DNA of 64,000 bases from Akebia trifoliata (taxonomy: Eukaryota; Streptophyta; Magnoliopsida; Ranunculales; Lardizabalaceae). Below the pieces are notes generated by a model. The model was not told where the DNA came from and made no database searches. It saw only the letters and a list, made by a program, of their open reading frames with translations. Location of the stretch: assembly GCA_017979445.1 (NCBI GenBank), contig CM030714.1, positions 9,809,069 through 9,873,068 on the forward strand, given 5' to 3'. Position 1 is the first letter of the stretch; each line of letters starts with the position of its first letter. Of the stretch, positions 47,065 to 58,523 are shown piece by piece. Both the position numbers and the translations under genes were made by a program.

Positions 47065-47586
47065 GTTTGCAGGGAGTCTGATGATTATGTAAAACAACAA
47101 AAATGACTTTCTCAACATCTCCTTAATTGTGTAAAAAAAAATTCTCGTTGACATTATGATTTTATCATTCGATTTTTTAAATGATTATCATATTTTTATT
47201 AAAAATTTTTACTTTTTAAAATTATACACAGTAAAGTGATGTATATCTCGAGGTAACATTATCAATTTAATAAAATAATTTATTTTGCGATCCAATCAAT
47301 TATTTAATTATATAACATGTTGTTTAAAATAGTAAAGTAATAATAATGCTAGAAGAACCTTAACCTTTATAATGGTTCCGATCAAATTTTGTAACAAAAT
47401 CTTTCTGCTTCAAAACAGGATCGAAGAATTTAAAAGAAATGCTCATTATGAAACGTTGATTTTTTTAACATACAATTTTTTTTTTAAATATTTTATTTGT
47501 CATATAAAAAAGTGTATAACTTTTATATCAAGAAAATTCTTTAACAATCAAATTTACAAGAAAAATTATAATCTCAAATAGACTAA
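47065..47586. other. intergenic, no gene seen
   Basis: Very AT-rich. The open frame at 47372-47581 is Lys/Asn/Ile/Phe-rich with no recognisable domain. Confidence 0.5.
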
Positions 47587-47594
47587 GATAAGAG

Positions 47595-48086
47595 TAGGGG
47601 TATCGATGGATAGTCGAAAATTTGAATCCGATTCAAATTCGAATTCGAAAAATCAGATATTATTCAAAAATTTCGATATCAAATTCGAATTTGGATAGTT
47701 TTATATATTTGAATCCTTATCGGATACGGATTCGGATATTAACATTTCGAATCTGATAATATCCGATTTGAAATAGCATATAATATATATTATTTTATTT
47801 TATTTATTTTTTATATAAACAATATAATATATATTATTTTACTTGATTTATTTATTATATACATAATATAACATATATAATAGGTTTTTTTTTTAAATAA
47901 TGAAAAGTTAATTGGATAAGGAAAATTTGTGGTTTTTTTTTTTTTCTAATATACAAATTATTCGAATTCTAATAGGATATTATCCAATAGGATAATCCGA
48001 TTCAAATTTGAATATCAGATAAAAATTTTGAATTTGAATTCGGATGTTACTATATTCGAATCGAGAAACATCTGTTAATAGCCCCA
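47595..48086. mobile_element. hAT-type MITE, TAGGGGTAT termini
   Basis: Left TAGGGGTATCGATGGATA, right TTAATAGCCCCA. Flanks GATAAGAG (47587-47594) and CATAAGAG (48087-48094) match at 7 of 8. The interior is built of AATTCGAATT / ATCGGATACGGATTCGGAT words in both orientations. Confidence 0.78.
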
Positions 48087-48378
48087 CATAAGAGAATATT
48101 CTTAGAAATTCCTAATAAGCTAATCCTTATAAAATTCGTTAGTGCTCCTCAAGAAAATCATAATGATGACATCCTTTGAGATTAAAAAGTCAAAAAAAAA
48201 ATTTCCTTCTTCTAATTTTTAGTAATTAAGTCTTAATAATATCTATATTTTTTTATATTTTGTAAAAATAGAAAATATACTTTAAAGAAAAAAAAAATAT
48301 TTAGAATCTTGTTTATTGTAGATCATACATTTTAAAAGATATTTTCCTGTCCAACATCACAATTAAAACCCTCTTTAA

Positions 48379-48640
48379 ATGCCACCTTTGTCTTTAAATG
48401 CGCATTCTCCGACCATTGAACCCCACGTGCCCCGAATACTCAACTTTTGCATCTTACCACGTGTCCTCGATGACCTTCAACAACAATGGAATTGTGTCTT
48501 AAATACTTGTGCAACACGTCCAGACAACTCTCTGCACTATAAAGGCAATTGTACCCTACGAACCTCGTTCTTAACGGCAACCCTAGGGCACGTTGACCCT
48601 ACAGTGGGCCCACATCAACCCTAACAACCACCAACACCGA
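48379..48640 (+). promoter_or_regulatory. orphan promoter-like segment with G-boxes and TATA
   Basis: CCCACGTGCC (about 48421) and ACCACGTGTC (about 48457) are G-box cores, and CACTATAAAGGC (about 48536) is a TATA box with normal spacing to them. The segment is unusually C-rich for this region. No coding sequence follows before a MITE arm at 48755, so it may be a dead or duplicated promoter. Confidence 0.4.
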
Positions 48641-48754
48641 CCCAATTCAAGTTCTTCAAGAGTTATTATATTGTGAATGTGATTTTATAGCTCGACTTAA
48701 ATGTCGACCGAGTTGACTCAATTCTAACATCAATTTTTTTGGTGATTACATATG

Positions 48755-48805
48755 AATTGGAGTGGTGTTAACAAAAGTTGGTGTGGCAATAAAGTCTTTC
48801 TTAAT
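48755..48805. repeat. single arm of the GAGAGCTGCTATTG MITE family
   Basis: GAGTGGTGTTAACAAAAGTT and GGTGTGGCAATAAAG match the right arms of 43689-43795 and 44337-44775. The partner arm is missing. Confidence 0.6.
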
Positions 48806-49120
48806 TTTGAGAGTCAACTATAGTATAAGGGATTTATCAAGAATAACAACTCATGAGAAACATATGACCGATTCCCTGTTGGGTAAATAGAAAATCTCAT
48901 GAGATTATGATGGGAATTTATACATATTTCATAAATAATGACTCGTGAAAAAATATATTATCTTAAACGTTTAAAGATAAAATTTATGTCATCACATAAA
49001 TATAAGATGTGTGTTATTGGAATACATATAAATTTTTGTTTTTGGATTTTGTATTTAAAGAGACAGAATCATGTATTTTCTCACGAATCAATCAACTCGA
49101 TCTATATATATACAACAAAA
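48806..49120. other. intergenic, decayed repeat
   Basis: GATTTTGTATTTAAAGAGAC and TTTTCTCACGAATCA recall sequence near 31750-31785. No gene. Confidence 0.45.
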
Positions 49121-49295
49121 GGAAAATGTTGAAGTAATATGGAAATTGACATAATTTGAAACATTGCTAATGTGGGTGTGTCCATAGAACCAGCCATAGA
49201 TACTTTTCATTGAGATAAAGGTGAGTAACATCTATGGCTCTGGGCATACCAATGTCCCTAACCACGTCAATTTCAATGTTACTCCAGCATGACTC
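49121..49295. mobile_element. fold-back MITE (GACATC-arm type)
   Basis: GGAAATTGACATAATTTG pairs with CACGTCAATTTCAATG. The core is CATAGATACTTTTCATTGAG, then ATAAAGG, mirrored by ATCTATGGCTCTGG. Same subfamily as 21763 and 62038. Confidence 0.8.
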
Positions 49296-49322
49296 ATAGC
49301 AGAATCCTCTAAGCTTTTGAGA

Positions 49323-49356
<34 letters not shown>

Positions 49357-49800
49357 TTGTCCAAGTTTTCAGAGTTAACTCGGATGGTGGTCAAAATGAT
49401 TTAGGGACGAAACAACTCCAAATTCATTTGAGTCCACTCGGACGAGTTGAAAACTATGATGCTCAGACGAGAAAGATTTTTTCTGAGATGAATGATTCCG
49501 TGATTATCGGTCTTTCGTTTTTGGACAATCAACACAAGCAATCATTGAGTGGTTCTGTCTCAATGTATAAAAAGCCGAACCAACGGGGTAAGATCGAAAA
49601 TACATCAAATTGGTCGGACCGGTTTACATTTATTAAAATTTCAAATATATATAAAATATTTTTCCTAAATTACTTTCATTATTTTTTTTGCAATTAATAC
49701 CCAAAAAACTTGTGGTTCACAAATTTATTAAATCGGTTTTAGTTACAAAATCCGGTTGGACCACTGATTCGGTCCAGTTTTCTAACCTCTCTCTCTCTCT
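49296..49800. other. intergenic, possible decayed fold-back
   Basis: A (TA)n tract is at 49327-49353. 49575-49785 has GGTCGGACCGGTTTACATTT and AATCGGTTTTAGTTACAAAA with GTCCAGTTTTCTAACC, resembling termini of common plant MITEs, but the arms do not align cleanly. (CT)n lies at 49788-49810. Confidence 0.45.
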
Positions 49801-49996
49801 CTCTCTCTCGTGAGAGACCGACACCATGGAAGTCTGTGGTTTTCATCTGTTCTTACAATATCAAAAGAAAAGAAAAATAAAAATAAAAAAGAAAGAAAAG
49901 AAAACCAAAACTCCAAATTTACAAAGTAAATTGATTACAACCTAACGTACACATTTAGAGAATTGGGTTTTGTTACAATACAACTTACAGCCTATT

Positions 49997-50362
49997 TCAA
50001 ACCCTAAAACACCCAACATGGTGATGATGATGATGATGGTGGTGGTGGTGATGATGAGGTAGGGATCTCTCTTTATCAATCATACCCCTAACAAGCCGAA
50101 ACTCCTCCACGTGGCAAGGAATGGTGATAGTACCTTTCTGATCAAACCCAAATTCCTCCTCAGCTTCCTTCAACAACTGCATGAACAATGGGTGATTAAA
50201 GTATATAACAGGGACTACAAATCTTTGCTGCTCCTCACCTTGACCCACCATGATTGCAAGACATCCCTTTGGGATATCTCTGATCTCCTTCTTTCCATGA
50301 TGAAGATGAAGATGGGGAAAGTGAAGATGGAAGCTCAACAGATTCTTGTCTCCACTACCCAT
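49997..50362 (-). CDS. SAUR32: SAUR32-type small auxin-up RNA protein
   Basis: 121 residues, single exon. The SAUR domain spans about residues 28-100: IRDIPKGCLAIMVGQGEEQQ, RFVVPVIYFNHPLFMQLLKE, AEEEFGFDQKGTITIPCHVE. The tail carries 13 consecutive histidines and ends VGCFRV. The GEEQQRF insert and the His-rich tail ending in VGCFRV match Arabidopsis SAUR32 as I remember it. By family knowledge SAURs inhibit PP2C.D phosphatases and so activate plasma-membrane H+-ATPase and cell expansion; SAUR32-type members also respond to light and ABA. The start MGSGDK is at the expected position. A TATA box and GA tract lie upstream. Confidence 0.94.
   Translation of the reverse strand: MGSGDKNLLSFHLHFPHLHLHHGKKEIRDIPKGCLAIMVGQGEEQQRFVVPVIYFNHPLFMQLLKEAEEEFGFDQKGTITIPCHVEEFRLVRGMIDKERSLPHHHHHHHHHHHHHVGCFRV
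50020..50060 (-). repeat. CAC/CAT microsatellite coding the His tract
   Basis: The + strand shows GATGATGATGATGATGGTGG then GTGGTGGTGATGATGAG. On the coding strand this is a run of CAC and CAT codons, a likely length-variable coding repeat. Confidence 0.9.
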
Positions 50363-50526
50363 CTTAGAACACCAAAGAGAGAAGAAAAAAAAAACCTAGT
50401 TTTCTATATAGAAAGGCCAAGGATAAGAAGCTGAGATAGCAAGCTTAAAGAGGATTAAATAAGAATCATTTAAGGTTTTTGGAACGTTTCTCATGATAGA
50501 AGGTTAAAGACATACAACCCTTGAAG

Positions 50527-50570
50527 AGAGAGAGAGAGAGGAGGGTGGGTTTATAAAGGTATATAAAAGG
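50527..50570 (-). promoter_or_regulatory. SAUR32 core promoter and GA-rich leader
   Basis: Minus-strand TTTTATATACCTTTATAAAC (about 50569-50550) offers TATA boxes, followed by a CT-repeat (GA on the + strand, 50526-50541), about 180 bp from the start codon. No clear TGTCTC auxin element was noticed within 200 bp. Confidence 0.6.
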
Positions 50571-51093
50571 GTTTGTTTTGCTTGCTTTATACACATAGTG
50601 TGAAGTTTTGGAGAGGAAGAGCTGAAACACTCACATATTGGGTAATTGCCATCTAGGGGAGTTTTTGAGTTTTGACTTTGGAGAGGGCTGATCCACTACT
50701 CCAGGTGTCGAGTAACATTACCTAAACCAATTATGTTCTTCCGCCACATGGCATGGAAGCCTTAACCCACCTCACATGATTGTACGTGTGTATTTATCCA
50801 CAAAAATATAAGTTTGATTGCTGATTTCTAACCTTTGGATTGAATCATTTTCTATAGTATAAGCTAAGAGACTACGTCTGATAAAGAAATATTTCCTTTC
50901 GTTTTAACTAGAAATCACCCAAAACAGTGTACTGTTGGGCAATGTTAGTTTTATTTTTTTTTATTGGTAAGTTGGAAAATAAAGGAAAATATTTGTTAAT
51001 GTTACTTAACAGATTTACATGATTTGATTTATTTAACATTTAATCCTAATTCAGTAATTCTAGAATCACCTTGGTGCTGATCAGGTATCAAAA
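50571..51093. other. upstream intergenic of SAUR32
   Basis: GCCACATGGCATGG (about 50741) is a G-box-like word. The rest is AT-rich with no other gene. Confidence 0.45.
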
Positions 51094-51101
51094 TCTTTAT
51101 A

Positions 51102-51458
51102 GAGAGCTGCTATTGGCACCACACTTTTACTTATTACACCCCAATTAAAAATATAAAAAATAAGTGAATGATTGAGAATAAGTAAAAGTTGGGGTGCCAA
51201 TAAAAGCTATCTCTCTCTTCTAGATTTTTATTTTCTATTTTTTGGGTTTAGGATTTTCTATGAACATAATCATAATGGTAAAAAGCTACTAAAATTATTT
51301 GAAAGAGTGTTATAATATTTTGTAAATGTTAAAATTATACTTGGAGTCAAATCTTAGTAACGTTTGAAGAGTGTGTTTTAATTTTTAATTGGGGTGTGAT
51401 AAATAATTTAAGAAATTAGAGTGAAATAAGTAAATTTGGGGTGCCAATAGCAGCTCTC
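51102..51458. mobile_element. hAT-type element, GAGAGCTGCTATTG family
   Basis: Left GAGAGCTGCTATTGGCACC, right GGTGCCAATAGCAGCTCTC. Flanks TCTTTATA and CATTTATA match at 6 of 8. The right two-thirds is the reverse complement of one 235-bp unit of 33932-35020. The left 120 bp is itself a small palindrome (GTAAAAGTTGGGGTGCCAAT mirror). Confidence 0.8.
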
Positions 51459-51483
51459 CATTTATAAGGGGCTCTTTGGATCA

Positions 51484-51856
51484 TAGTTTTAAAACTAGAC
51501 TCCAACGCTCATTGAGTTGAGTCATGTTCAAATCAAAGGCAAGTTGAATCAAACAAGTAAAAGTTATATTAAATCTATTAATATTTAAAAATAAATTTTA
51601 ATCATTTAAAATAAATTAATAATTATTATCAGCGAAAAAAATATTAAATATAGTAATAAAATTCAATGTAATTTCTTATCTGATTACTTTCTGTATTTTC
51701 AAGCTGATGACCAAGAATAATTGACTTGATGATTTCTAAGTTGACTTGGAAAATTAGTTCAATTGATTTTTGGATTGAAACACCTTGAAAACTAATTGAG
51801 TCGACTCATTTTGATCAAGTTTCGAATCAAATTTGACGAATTTTAAAACTATGGTT
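51484..51856. mobile_element. probable hAT-type MITE, CATGGTTTTAAAACTCG-related
   Basis: Left CATAGTTTTAAAACTAGACT, right GACGAATTTTAAAACTATG. The interior has GAGTTGAGTC / GAGTCGACTC words. No matching 8-bp flank was found, so it is decayed or the boundary is off. Confidence 0.6.
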
Positions 51857-52389
51857 TTATACGAGTGATTTACAATTTTTTTCTGAGCACAATTTTTTGT
51901 TTAAATTATCATAAAAAATGCCATGTCATCACCCCCATTGAATATCAATATCGCCAAGGATTACTAGGCTCAGAAATTGTTTAACATGATCTTGCTTTGG
52001 GTGGAGGTTTTAGATTTATCTGTGATTTGCGTAATCTTTTTATATGAGAGGCTCCCATTAAATTCTTTCTAAATATTCAGTGTTGGCCACATAAATCCAA
52101 TTATTCAAATTTAATTCTATCAACTGTCCTATATCTTAATAGTGTTATAGAGAGGCCTGTTTTCACATTTTGTCTTACATTCTTGTACCTTAGTTGAAAG
52201 GTATGAGAGAGATATTATTCCAAATAATCACTACCACACACATTAACGCAACCTAGACGCAAAAAAAAAATGTCACTAACACGTAATGATCGATAGGCTC
52301 CACTTAAAATGATGTGTCCTCACTTGTTCCTATTAGGGAGGTGGCTCCTTAATTCACGATATTCCCTTTTAATTAGTTATAGATCGAGT
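51857..52389. other. intergenic, no gene seen
   Basis: 51950-52050 (GGATTACTAGGCTCAGAAAT) is slightly more complex but not recognised. Confidence 0.45.
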
Positions 52390-52530
52390 CGTGATAATCT
52401 AATGTTTTTTTTATACGTTTTCTTCATAGAACTATACAAACCCATAAATATTTGTCTTTGTGTATTCTAAAACAATGAATTTATAGTTATGTGAAGGAAG
52501 CGTAGAAAAAAGAGTGTCAGATTATCACGA
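52390..52530. mobile_element. fold-back MITE (GTGATAATCT-arm type)
   Basis: Left CGTGATAATCTAATG, right GTCAGATTATCACG. The inner arms are imperfect; the core has CATAAATATTTGTCTTTGTG and AATGAATTTATAGTT. Confidence 0.75.
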
Positions 52531-53698
52531 TTCTTAATTATATTATGGTAGGACTATTAATGATTCGGGTCTAGATTAATGTGTTCCTTCTAGTAATTTT
52601 ATAATTGGCCCCACTTGAATGTGACTCTTTAGCTTATGAGATGCCTCTTTTAATGTCTTATTAATGGGTCCAATCTAATATAATGTGTTGGATTTTTTTT
52701 TTTTTTTTTTTTAATAAGTCACACTCGTTCTGGCTCCTTAGTATGTCTTTTTAGTGTCTCATTATGTCAGGGGTTGTTACTGGGTCGAGTTTGGATTAAT
52801 GGGTCGGATTCGGGTGTAAATATCTGTGATTATTTAATAGGTTCCACTACTCTTATCTCTCCCCAGTTTCTCTATTATTTGATTTATCAAAAAAATAAAA
52901 AGTTTCTCTATTATTTGCTCATTATAAATACTCAACGGGGATTTAATGAATTCGGTCTTCATTAATGAATGAGTCTAGTTTGAATTTCTGATTATTTTTT
53001 CTTGAAAAATGCTAAACTGACTTCCTGGCCTAGTTAGTAATTTGGACTACGAAAAACATTTGATACGAAAAAAATTCAAGTTTTATTCGATTTTGGATTG
53101 CAAAAATCCAGTCTAAAATTCAGTAAATCACAAATATGTGGCATATGCTTTATATTAGTATTATCCGTCTCATTTCAAAAATTCGAAAATAAAAAATTTG
53201 ATAATATGATAGTAATACTAACAATGATGGTGATGATAAAGGTGATGAAATAGTGGTGATGTGATGGTAATGAGGGCACTGAGATTATTGTTCCATTGAT
53301 TTATAAAAAAAGACCAAAGTCAAAGGATAAATCTTCAATTTGAAAAATTAAATGTAATCTCAAATAAAGGTAAAGGCTCTTGCCATTATTTTTTTAAAGA
53401 AAAAAATGACATTTGTCACTTAAAAATGTGGATTCCTCCAAAATTTTGAAGCATAACCCCTTTAAAATCGAATTGTGTTACACGTCACAACTTACAAGTA
53501 TGCACTTTGCAACATTCAACAAGTTACAGTAACATTTTTTTTTCGATCGTGTTTTATAAAAATTCGTAATAATGTGTTTTAATCTTTTTTAATTTAAAAT
53601 ATATGAATTATTCAGAATAATTCAATAATTTAGAGACTAATACTTTTATTGAAAATAAAAAACAAAAAATTCATGAATTTTTCAAGAATTAAACAAGT
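52531..53698. other. intergenic, no gene seen
   Basis: Poly(T) lies at 52694-52711. 52560-52830 repeats TTAATGGGTC / GGATTAATGGGTCGGAT words. 53220-53260 is a GATGGTGATGAT-rich tract. No exon. Confidence 0.5.
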
Positions 53699-53848
53699 GA
53701 TCACTAACAAGGCTTCCTACAACACTACCTTCAACTCTGTGCTGACGTGATGGTGCACACATAATCATAGATACTTTTTCTCTAAATATGAGTGTTGCAT
53801 ACTTGATCTGTAAACAAAATGTTGTAGGAAGTTAGTGTAGTACACTCT
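53699..53848. mobile_element. fold-back MITE (CTTCCTACAACA-arm type), copy 2
   Basis: GGCTTCCTACAACACTAC pairs with ATGTTGTAGGAAGTTAGTG. The core is ATCATAGATACTTTTTCTCT. Partner copy at 22785-22955. Confidence 0.78.
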
Positions 53849-54079
53849 TTACTTCTTTTTCTCTCTCCACATATAAGAAGGTGGCTACTTAAGTTTCGAG
53901 ATGCCCTTTTAATCTCATTATGTCATCGATTTTTAATAGGTTGAGTTTGGATTCATTGGTCAGGCATAAATTTAATTTATTATAGTTTTTAATTTTAGTC
54001 GGTCTAGCTCATCATCCCTAGAACTTAAATTGAGGTTTTTTATAGTCTCATTGACATTCAAACTATCAAACTGATTAGC

Positions 54080-54420
54080 TTCTGCCACTACATTATTCAA
54101 TAGAAAAAAAAAAAAAAAAATTGTTTAGCCAATTAATCCAAAATAACACGTTATCTTTCCAAACGGTCCTTAAGTTTTCGGCAAGTTTTGTTGACTGTTG
54201 TGGCTAGCAAACGTGGAGGTGAGGGGCAAAGGTCGAAACACGTGGCAAGCTGTGAGGTAAGGATGTATAAATCTGGCCGACAATAAGCTATTGTTTATAG
54301 GTAAGGCACTTTGGTGCAGCCAATGGCAAGCCTCGAACATGTCAGAGAAAATATCGATGTGTCACGTCAGCTTTAGCTATACGTTCTTTTCGTAATATTT
54401 TTTTTTATCATTAAATTGTA
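54080..54420 (+). promoter_or_regulatory. promoter-like segment, no gene attached
   Basis: Contains TTGTTGACTGTTG (W-box core TTGAC), AACACGTGGC (G-box), CAGCCAATGG (CCAAT box) and GTGTCACGTCAGC in about 200 bp. No open frame with a known domain follows. Speculative. Confidence 0.3.
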
Positions 54421-56434
54421 AAAACAATAAAACTGCTTCAGATCTTGGTCCCATTATTTTCATTCCTCAAATACCCTCGAATGTGGGTGGTAGCATAAAA
54501 TCAGGGCAGTATGAGACAAAACTGTCCTTTTCTCTTTTTTTTTTTAAATCCATCTTTGGTTCCAAAAGAAAATCGAGTTCATCTTCAAAGTATATAATTT
54601 CGGGTGATATTTTCCTCTGTCACATAAAACCCGATAATTACGCCACTGAGAGGGGAGGTCTTGAGTTGAAATCACCCTTAAGAGTCGCTCTCAAGCATTT
54701 ATCTAGAAATTATCTAGTGCGGGCTTGATAGGAGATTGAGAGACTTGGATACTCGCACTTAAATATATGATAATGATAATGATAATAATAATAAATATAA
54801 CGATATATTTCATTTTTATCATAGTTATGAAGTATAAACGTCCACTCCAACAACAATGAAGTAGGGTCCACACTATCCCACTTAATTGAATTTTTATTTT
54901 ACCCTTTTAATTTTATTGTCTTTTCTCGTCTTTTTCTTTTTCAATAATACCTAAAGATTTAAATGGATAGCTGAAATCCGAATAAAAAATATTTGGATAT
55001 TAGATTTGAATTCAATTTTTTTTTTTTTTTTAATATTCAATAGTATTTCCGATATGAATACAAATATTAGTATTCCTTTTGATAAATATCTTATCCAAAA
55101 TTTAATATTGATATAATCATTATTCTATTTATATATTTATAATATTAATATTATAAAAAAAATCATTAAAGCCCTTCATTTCTTCTTCCCAACTCTTCGA
55201 GAATGGAGAGGGTAGGAGTAGTGAAGTGCGAACCTGTAGAATCACAATTTCTTCTTTCTCTTCTCCAACGAATGAAGATGAATCTTTTGCAATGAGTTCA
55301 TCTCTTTCTCTCTCTCTCTTCTTCAATCACTAGGGTTCAGTTAAAAACCCCTTGATTTTTCTCTCGAAACCATCTTCAACCAATGGATCAACCATCGTTT
55401 CCCCTAGTTTCTCTTCACCCTATCACAAATTCATTGATTTTTCTATCTACTTTCATGTCAAGAAATGTTATATGAGGTCACTCCAGCAAATATAGTTCAA
55501 GGGTTCTTTTCTCAATGTTTATCCCTAGATAAGTAGGGTTGGAGCTTAATCTCAATGTGAATCTCAAGAAAGAATTTCAACTTTATTTCCTTTACTCTCC
55601 TTTCATTTTCAAGAATTTCAATTGTTTTTTATCTTTTCAATAATACCTATCCAATTTTATTGTTTTTACTGTTTCAACAATTTTTCAATAATACCCCTAC
55701 AACTTTATTGTATTTCCTTGTTTCCCCCTTAACTCCAAAGTGGATGATCGTGCTTATGGTACGAGCATGATTATCCTCTAGATATATAAGAAAATACAAC
55801 TGTTCATTTTTCAATGTTCATCCCGTTTATCAGTGGGGGTTGGGATTTAATCTCTCCACGAATCTTGAAGATGACTATCAATTGTATTTCTTTATCTCTT
55901 TTCCTTTTTTCCAAGAATATACCCTCTAATTTTATTCCCTATCCTCTACTATGGGGCAAATAGGCAAATGTTGATATGGCTATATCATGTATCTCATAGA
56001 AAACGCAATGTTAAGATGGCATATGAGATGCATTGACATTTCGAAAGGCCTCTACACCATTAACACCTCGAAGATTTTTTTAAATTATTTTAAAAATGAT
56101 TTGAATTCCCAAATATTCTTGGAAAATTTTGAATGCCTTGTTCAAGATAAGTTTGTGAGTTTTAAACAAATGTGGTCCATCAAAGAATAAATCAAGTAAT
56201 TTACAATTTTAATACTCAATATCTTTGAAACATGGGAGAATGGCTGATTCTTCTCCTTCTTGCCGGGATTACAATAACAGGCAACTCATGAGCTACATCG
56301 ATGAGGTGTAGAGGACATGTCGACAACCCTCACTACATTAATTGATAAACTGATGGATTTCTCTAATAAGTTTCTTATGTTCCATTTGCGGATGAATGTG
56401 CTATAAGGCTTGCACATGAATGCACTATGGCCCC
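54421..56434. other. intergenic, decayed repeats, no gene seen
   Basis: 54640-54755 has a B-box-like GGTCTTGAGTTGAAATC and ends GGATACTCGCACTTAAATAT, possibly a degenerate SINE followed by a GATAATAATAAT tract. 55320-55960 has CT-rich leader-like sequence with TAGTTTCTCTTCACC words. No supported exon. Confidence 0.45.
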
Positions 56435-56443
56435 ATTTTCCAT

Positions 56444-56880
56444 TGGGTAAATTATATGTTGACCCCTTATGGTTTGGCATAATTCTATTTTGACCACCTA
56501 ACATTTTGATAATTGCACTTATCTCCCTTATAGTTATCTAAGGGTTTTACTTACACCCTTCCATCAAATTGCTGTCAACTTAACAGTTAACTTTCTTTTA
56601 TAGAGATCATTTTGCCATTTTTAAATTGTTATTATTTTATAAATAAAAATATGCCTATAAAAAAATGGGTTCAGTTAATGCTTAGATTGGGGAATTTTAA
56701 TTGTTTTTTAAAATCTATTTTTAATAATAAAAAAATAATATAAAATAAGAGGGTAAAATAGTAAAATAACATTTGAATTGTATTATCGTCAATGAAAAGG
56801 GAGGTGAGTGCAATTATCAAAATTTTAAAGGGTCAAAATGGAATTATGCCAAATTACAAGGGGTCAAAGTGTAGTTTACC
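56444..56880. mobile_element. Mutator-like MITE with 9-bp target duplication
   Basis: An exact 9-bp duplication ATTTTCCAT lies at 56435-56443 and 56881-56889. Inverted repeats of about 70 bp: left GGTAAATTATATGTTGACCC and TTTGGCATAATTCTATTTTG, right CAAAATGGAATTATGCCAAA and GTCAAAGTGTAGTTTACC. The 9-bp duplication is typical of MULEs. No coding sequence inside. Confidence 0.88.
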
Positions 56881-56889
56881 ATTTTCCAT

Positions 56890-58523
56890 AATAACAAGTG
56901 TCAACAACAAATTTCACAAATCTACCTCAAGATTCGTGAAACAAGATTGTAAATAATTTTATATTGATTTAATAAAAATGGAGACACAAATTTCAGTGTT
57001 TTCCTCTAATTAACGGTCAAATACAGAAATAAAGATGGTGACGAGTATGTAGCTTTCTTCTCTCCGGACTTTACGTGTGATCGATTGAAAAGATTGCTTT
57101 AATGTTGTTTTTATTGTGGTTGATCTTTTGTAAAGGTATCTGTTGATTTTTTTCCTCTCTGGACTTTGCATTTTATCGATTGAAAATGATTTCTTAACAT
57201 CTAAAGAAAGGTTTTAGACTTGATCTTCTCTTTAATTGGAGTCTGATTCTTTTAAAGAACTTTGCTTCATCTTTGGAGGAAAGCTTGAGAGTTTCTTCTT
57301 CTTTTCTAAAGAGAAAGCTTTTGTCTTATAAGGTAAAATGATCTTGATCATCTTTAAATAAAAGAGTCTTTAATATTTATAGACTTAAGGTAAGAGGATT
57401 TTTCCAAATATGCCCCCAGCCTAACTGGATTTTACATAATTAGTTTAAATGGTATTTGGTTATTCATCCAACTTATTTTACTGAGTTTTGAATTTAACCA
57501 TGGGCTAACCTGATTGTTTAGCGAATGGCCCTATACTTAATGTGAGTTACTTGAAATTTGTTGGATCATGGGCCTTAAATGCGAAAACTCAAGCTGAAAC
57601 TAAAACCATATGCAACCCGTCCAAGTAAACAGGCCAAAATTTAGACTTATGCGCCCAATTTTATTGTAGAGGTTTTAAGTTAGTTTACAAAGCGATGGGA
57701 ACCCATTTAAATTTTGATGCCTAGAACAAGGTAGACAAGATATCCTATGAACTTCAACTCCTTCATAAGGCAAAGATTCAACCTGTTTTTTTTTTTTTCA
57801 CACGAGTTGCCTAAAATCATATCAAGTAGACATGGAAGATTTATCTACCTTTGAAATCAAGAGGCTTTTACAAAAGATGAACTAAGTCGGGAATTTGACA
57901 ACAGTTTTGTGGCAATATAGCTGGTAGAGAGTATCACGACCTTAACATTTTCTCTAAAAGGCTCTAATAAATGTTTAAAACACTTTAGTACAAAGTATTC
58001 TTCCTCCCCAACTCCATGTAATTTATAACCATGGAAAACTTGTGAAGTTGTGATCAATAAAAGTTCCATTCTGAAACTTTAGTGTGCTCATGTACTCAAA
58101 TATCTTAGTGAATGGACTTGTCTTGGAAGGGCTTAGACTGTTGTTATGACTTGAATCTTATAATTGTTACCATACAATATGTGTTTTCCAAGAAGATTTT
58201 AGAGTGCAATTAACACTTAGTGAACTTGAAATTTGGGCCCAAATAGATGGGCCCTAAGTCATGGATATATTTTGGGCCAACCAACTAACTTGTAAAACTG
58301 GACTGATTGGGTCCAATCCAGGCCTGGTTTTAAATGTTAGGCCTTTGTCCAACTTGCTTAGAACCAGGCTTGCGTTGATCTTAGTTGGGCTTCCTACTTG
58401 ATGTACTGCATATAGAATTCAATACCAGACGTGCCCACTAGGCCCCAGACACTATCAAAGAGCCAGCTTTAAAATAATAAAACCTAAACCATAAATTCTA
58501 AATGATAAAAAATAAAAAAAAAA
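56890..58523. other. intergenic, LTR-like remnants, no gene seen
   Basis: 57055-57200 repeats CTCCGGACTTTACGTGTGAT as CTCTGGACTTTGCATTTTAT, about 105 bp apart. 58250-58400 has GGCCTAAGT/GGGCCAACC-type words common in old plant repeats. The 70-codon minus frame at 57857-58069 is unassigned. Confidence 0.45.

Noticed and set aside
54483..54728. 81-aa plus frame (MGGSIKSGQYETKL...)
   Set aside because: Its first codon is probably not ATG, it has Ser/Phe-rich low-complexity parts, and it ends in SINE-like sequence.
57857..58069. 70-aa minus frame (MELLLITTSQVFHGYKL...)
   Set aside because: Reads like a protein fragment but I cannot tie it to a family; no flanking exons.
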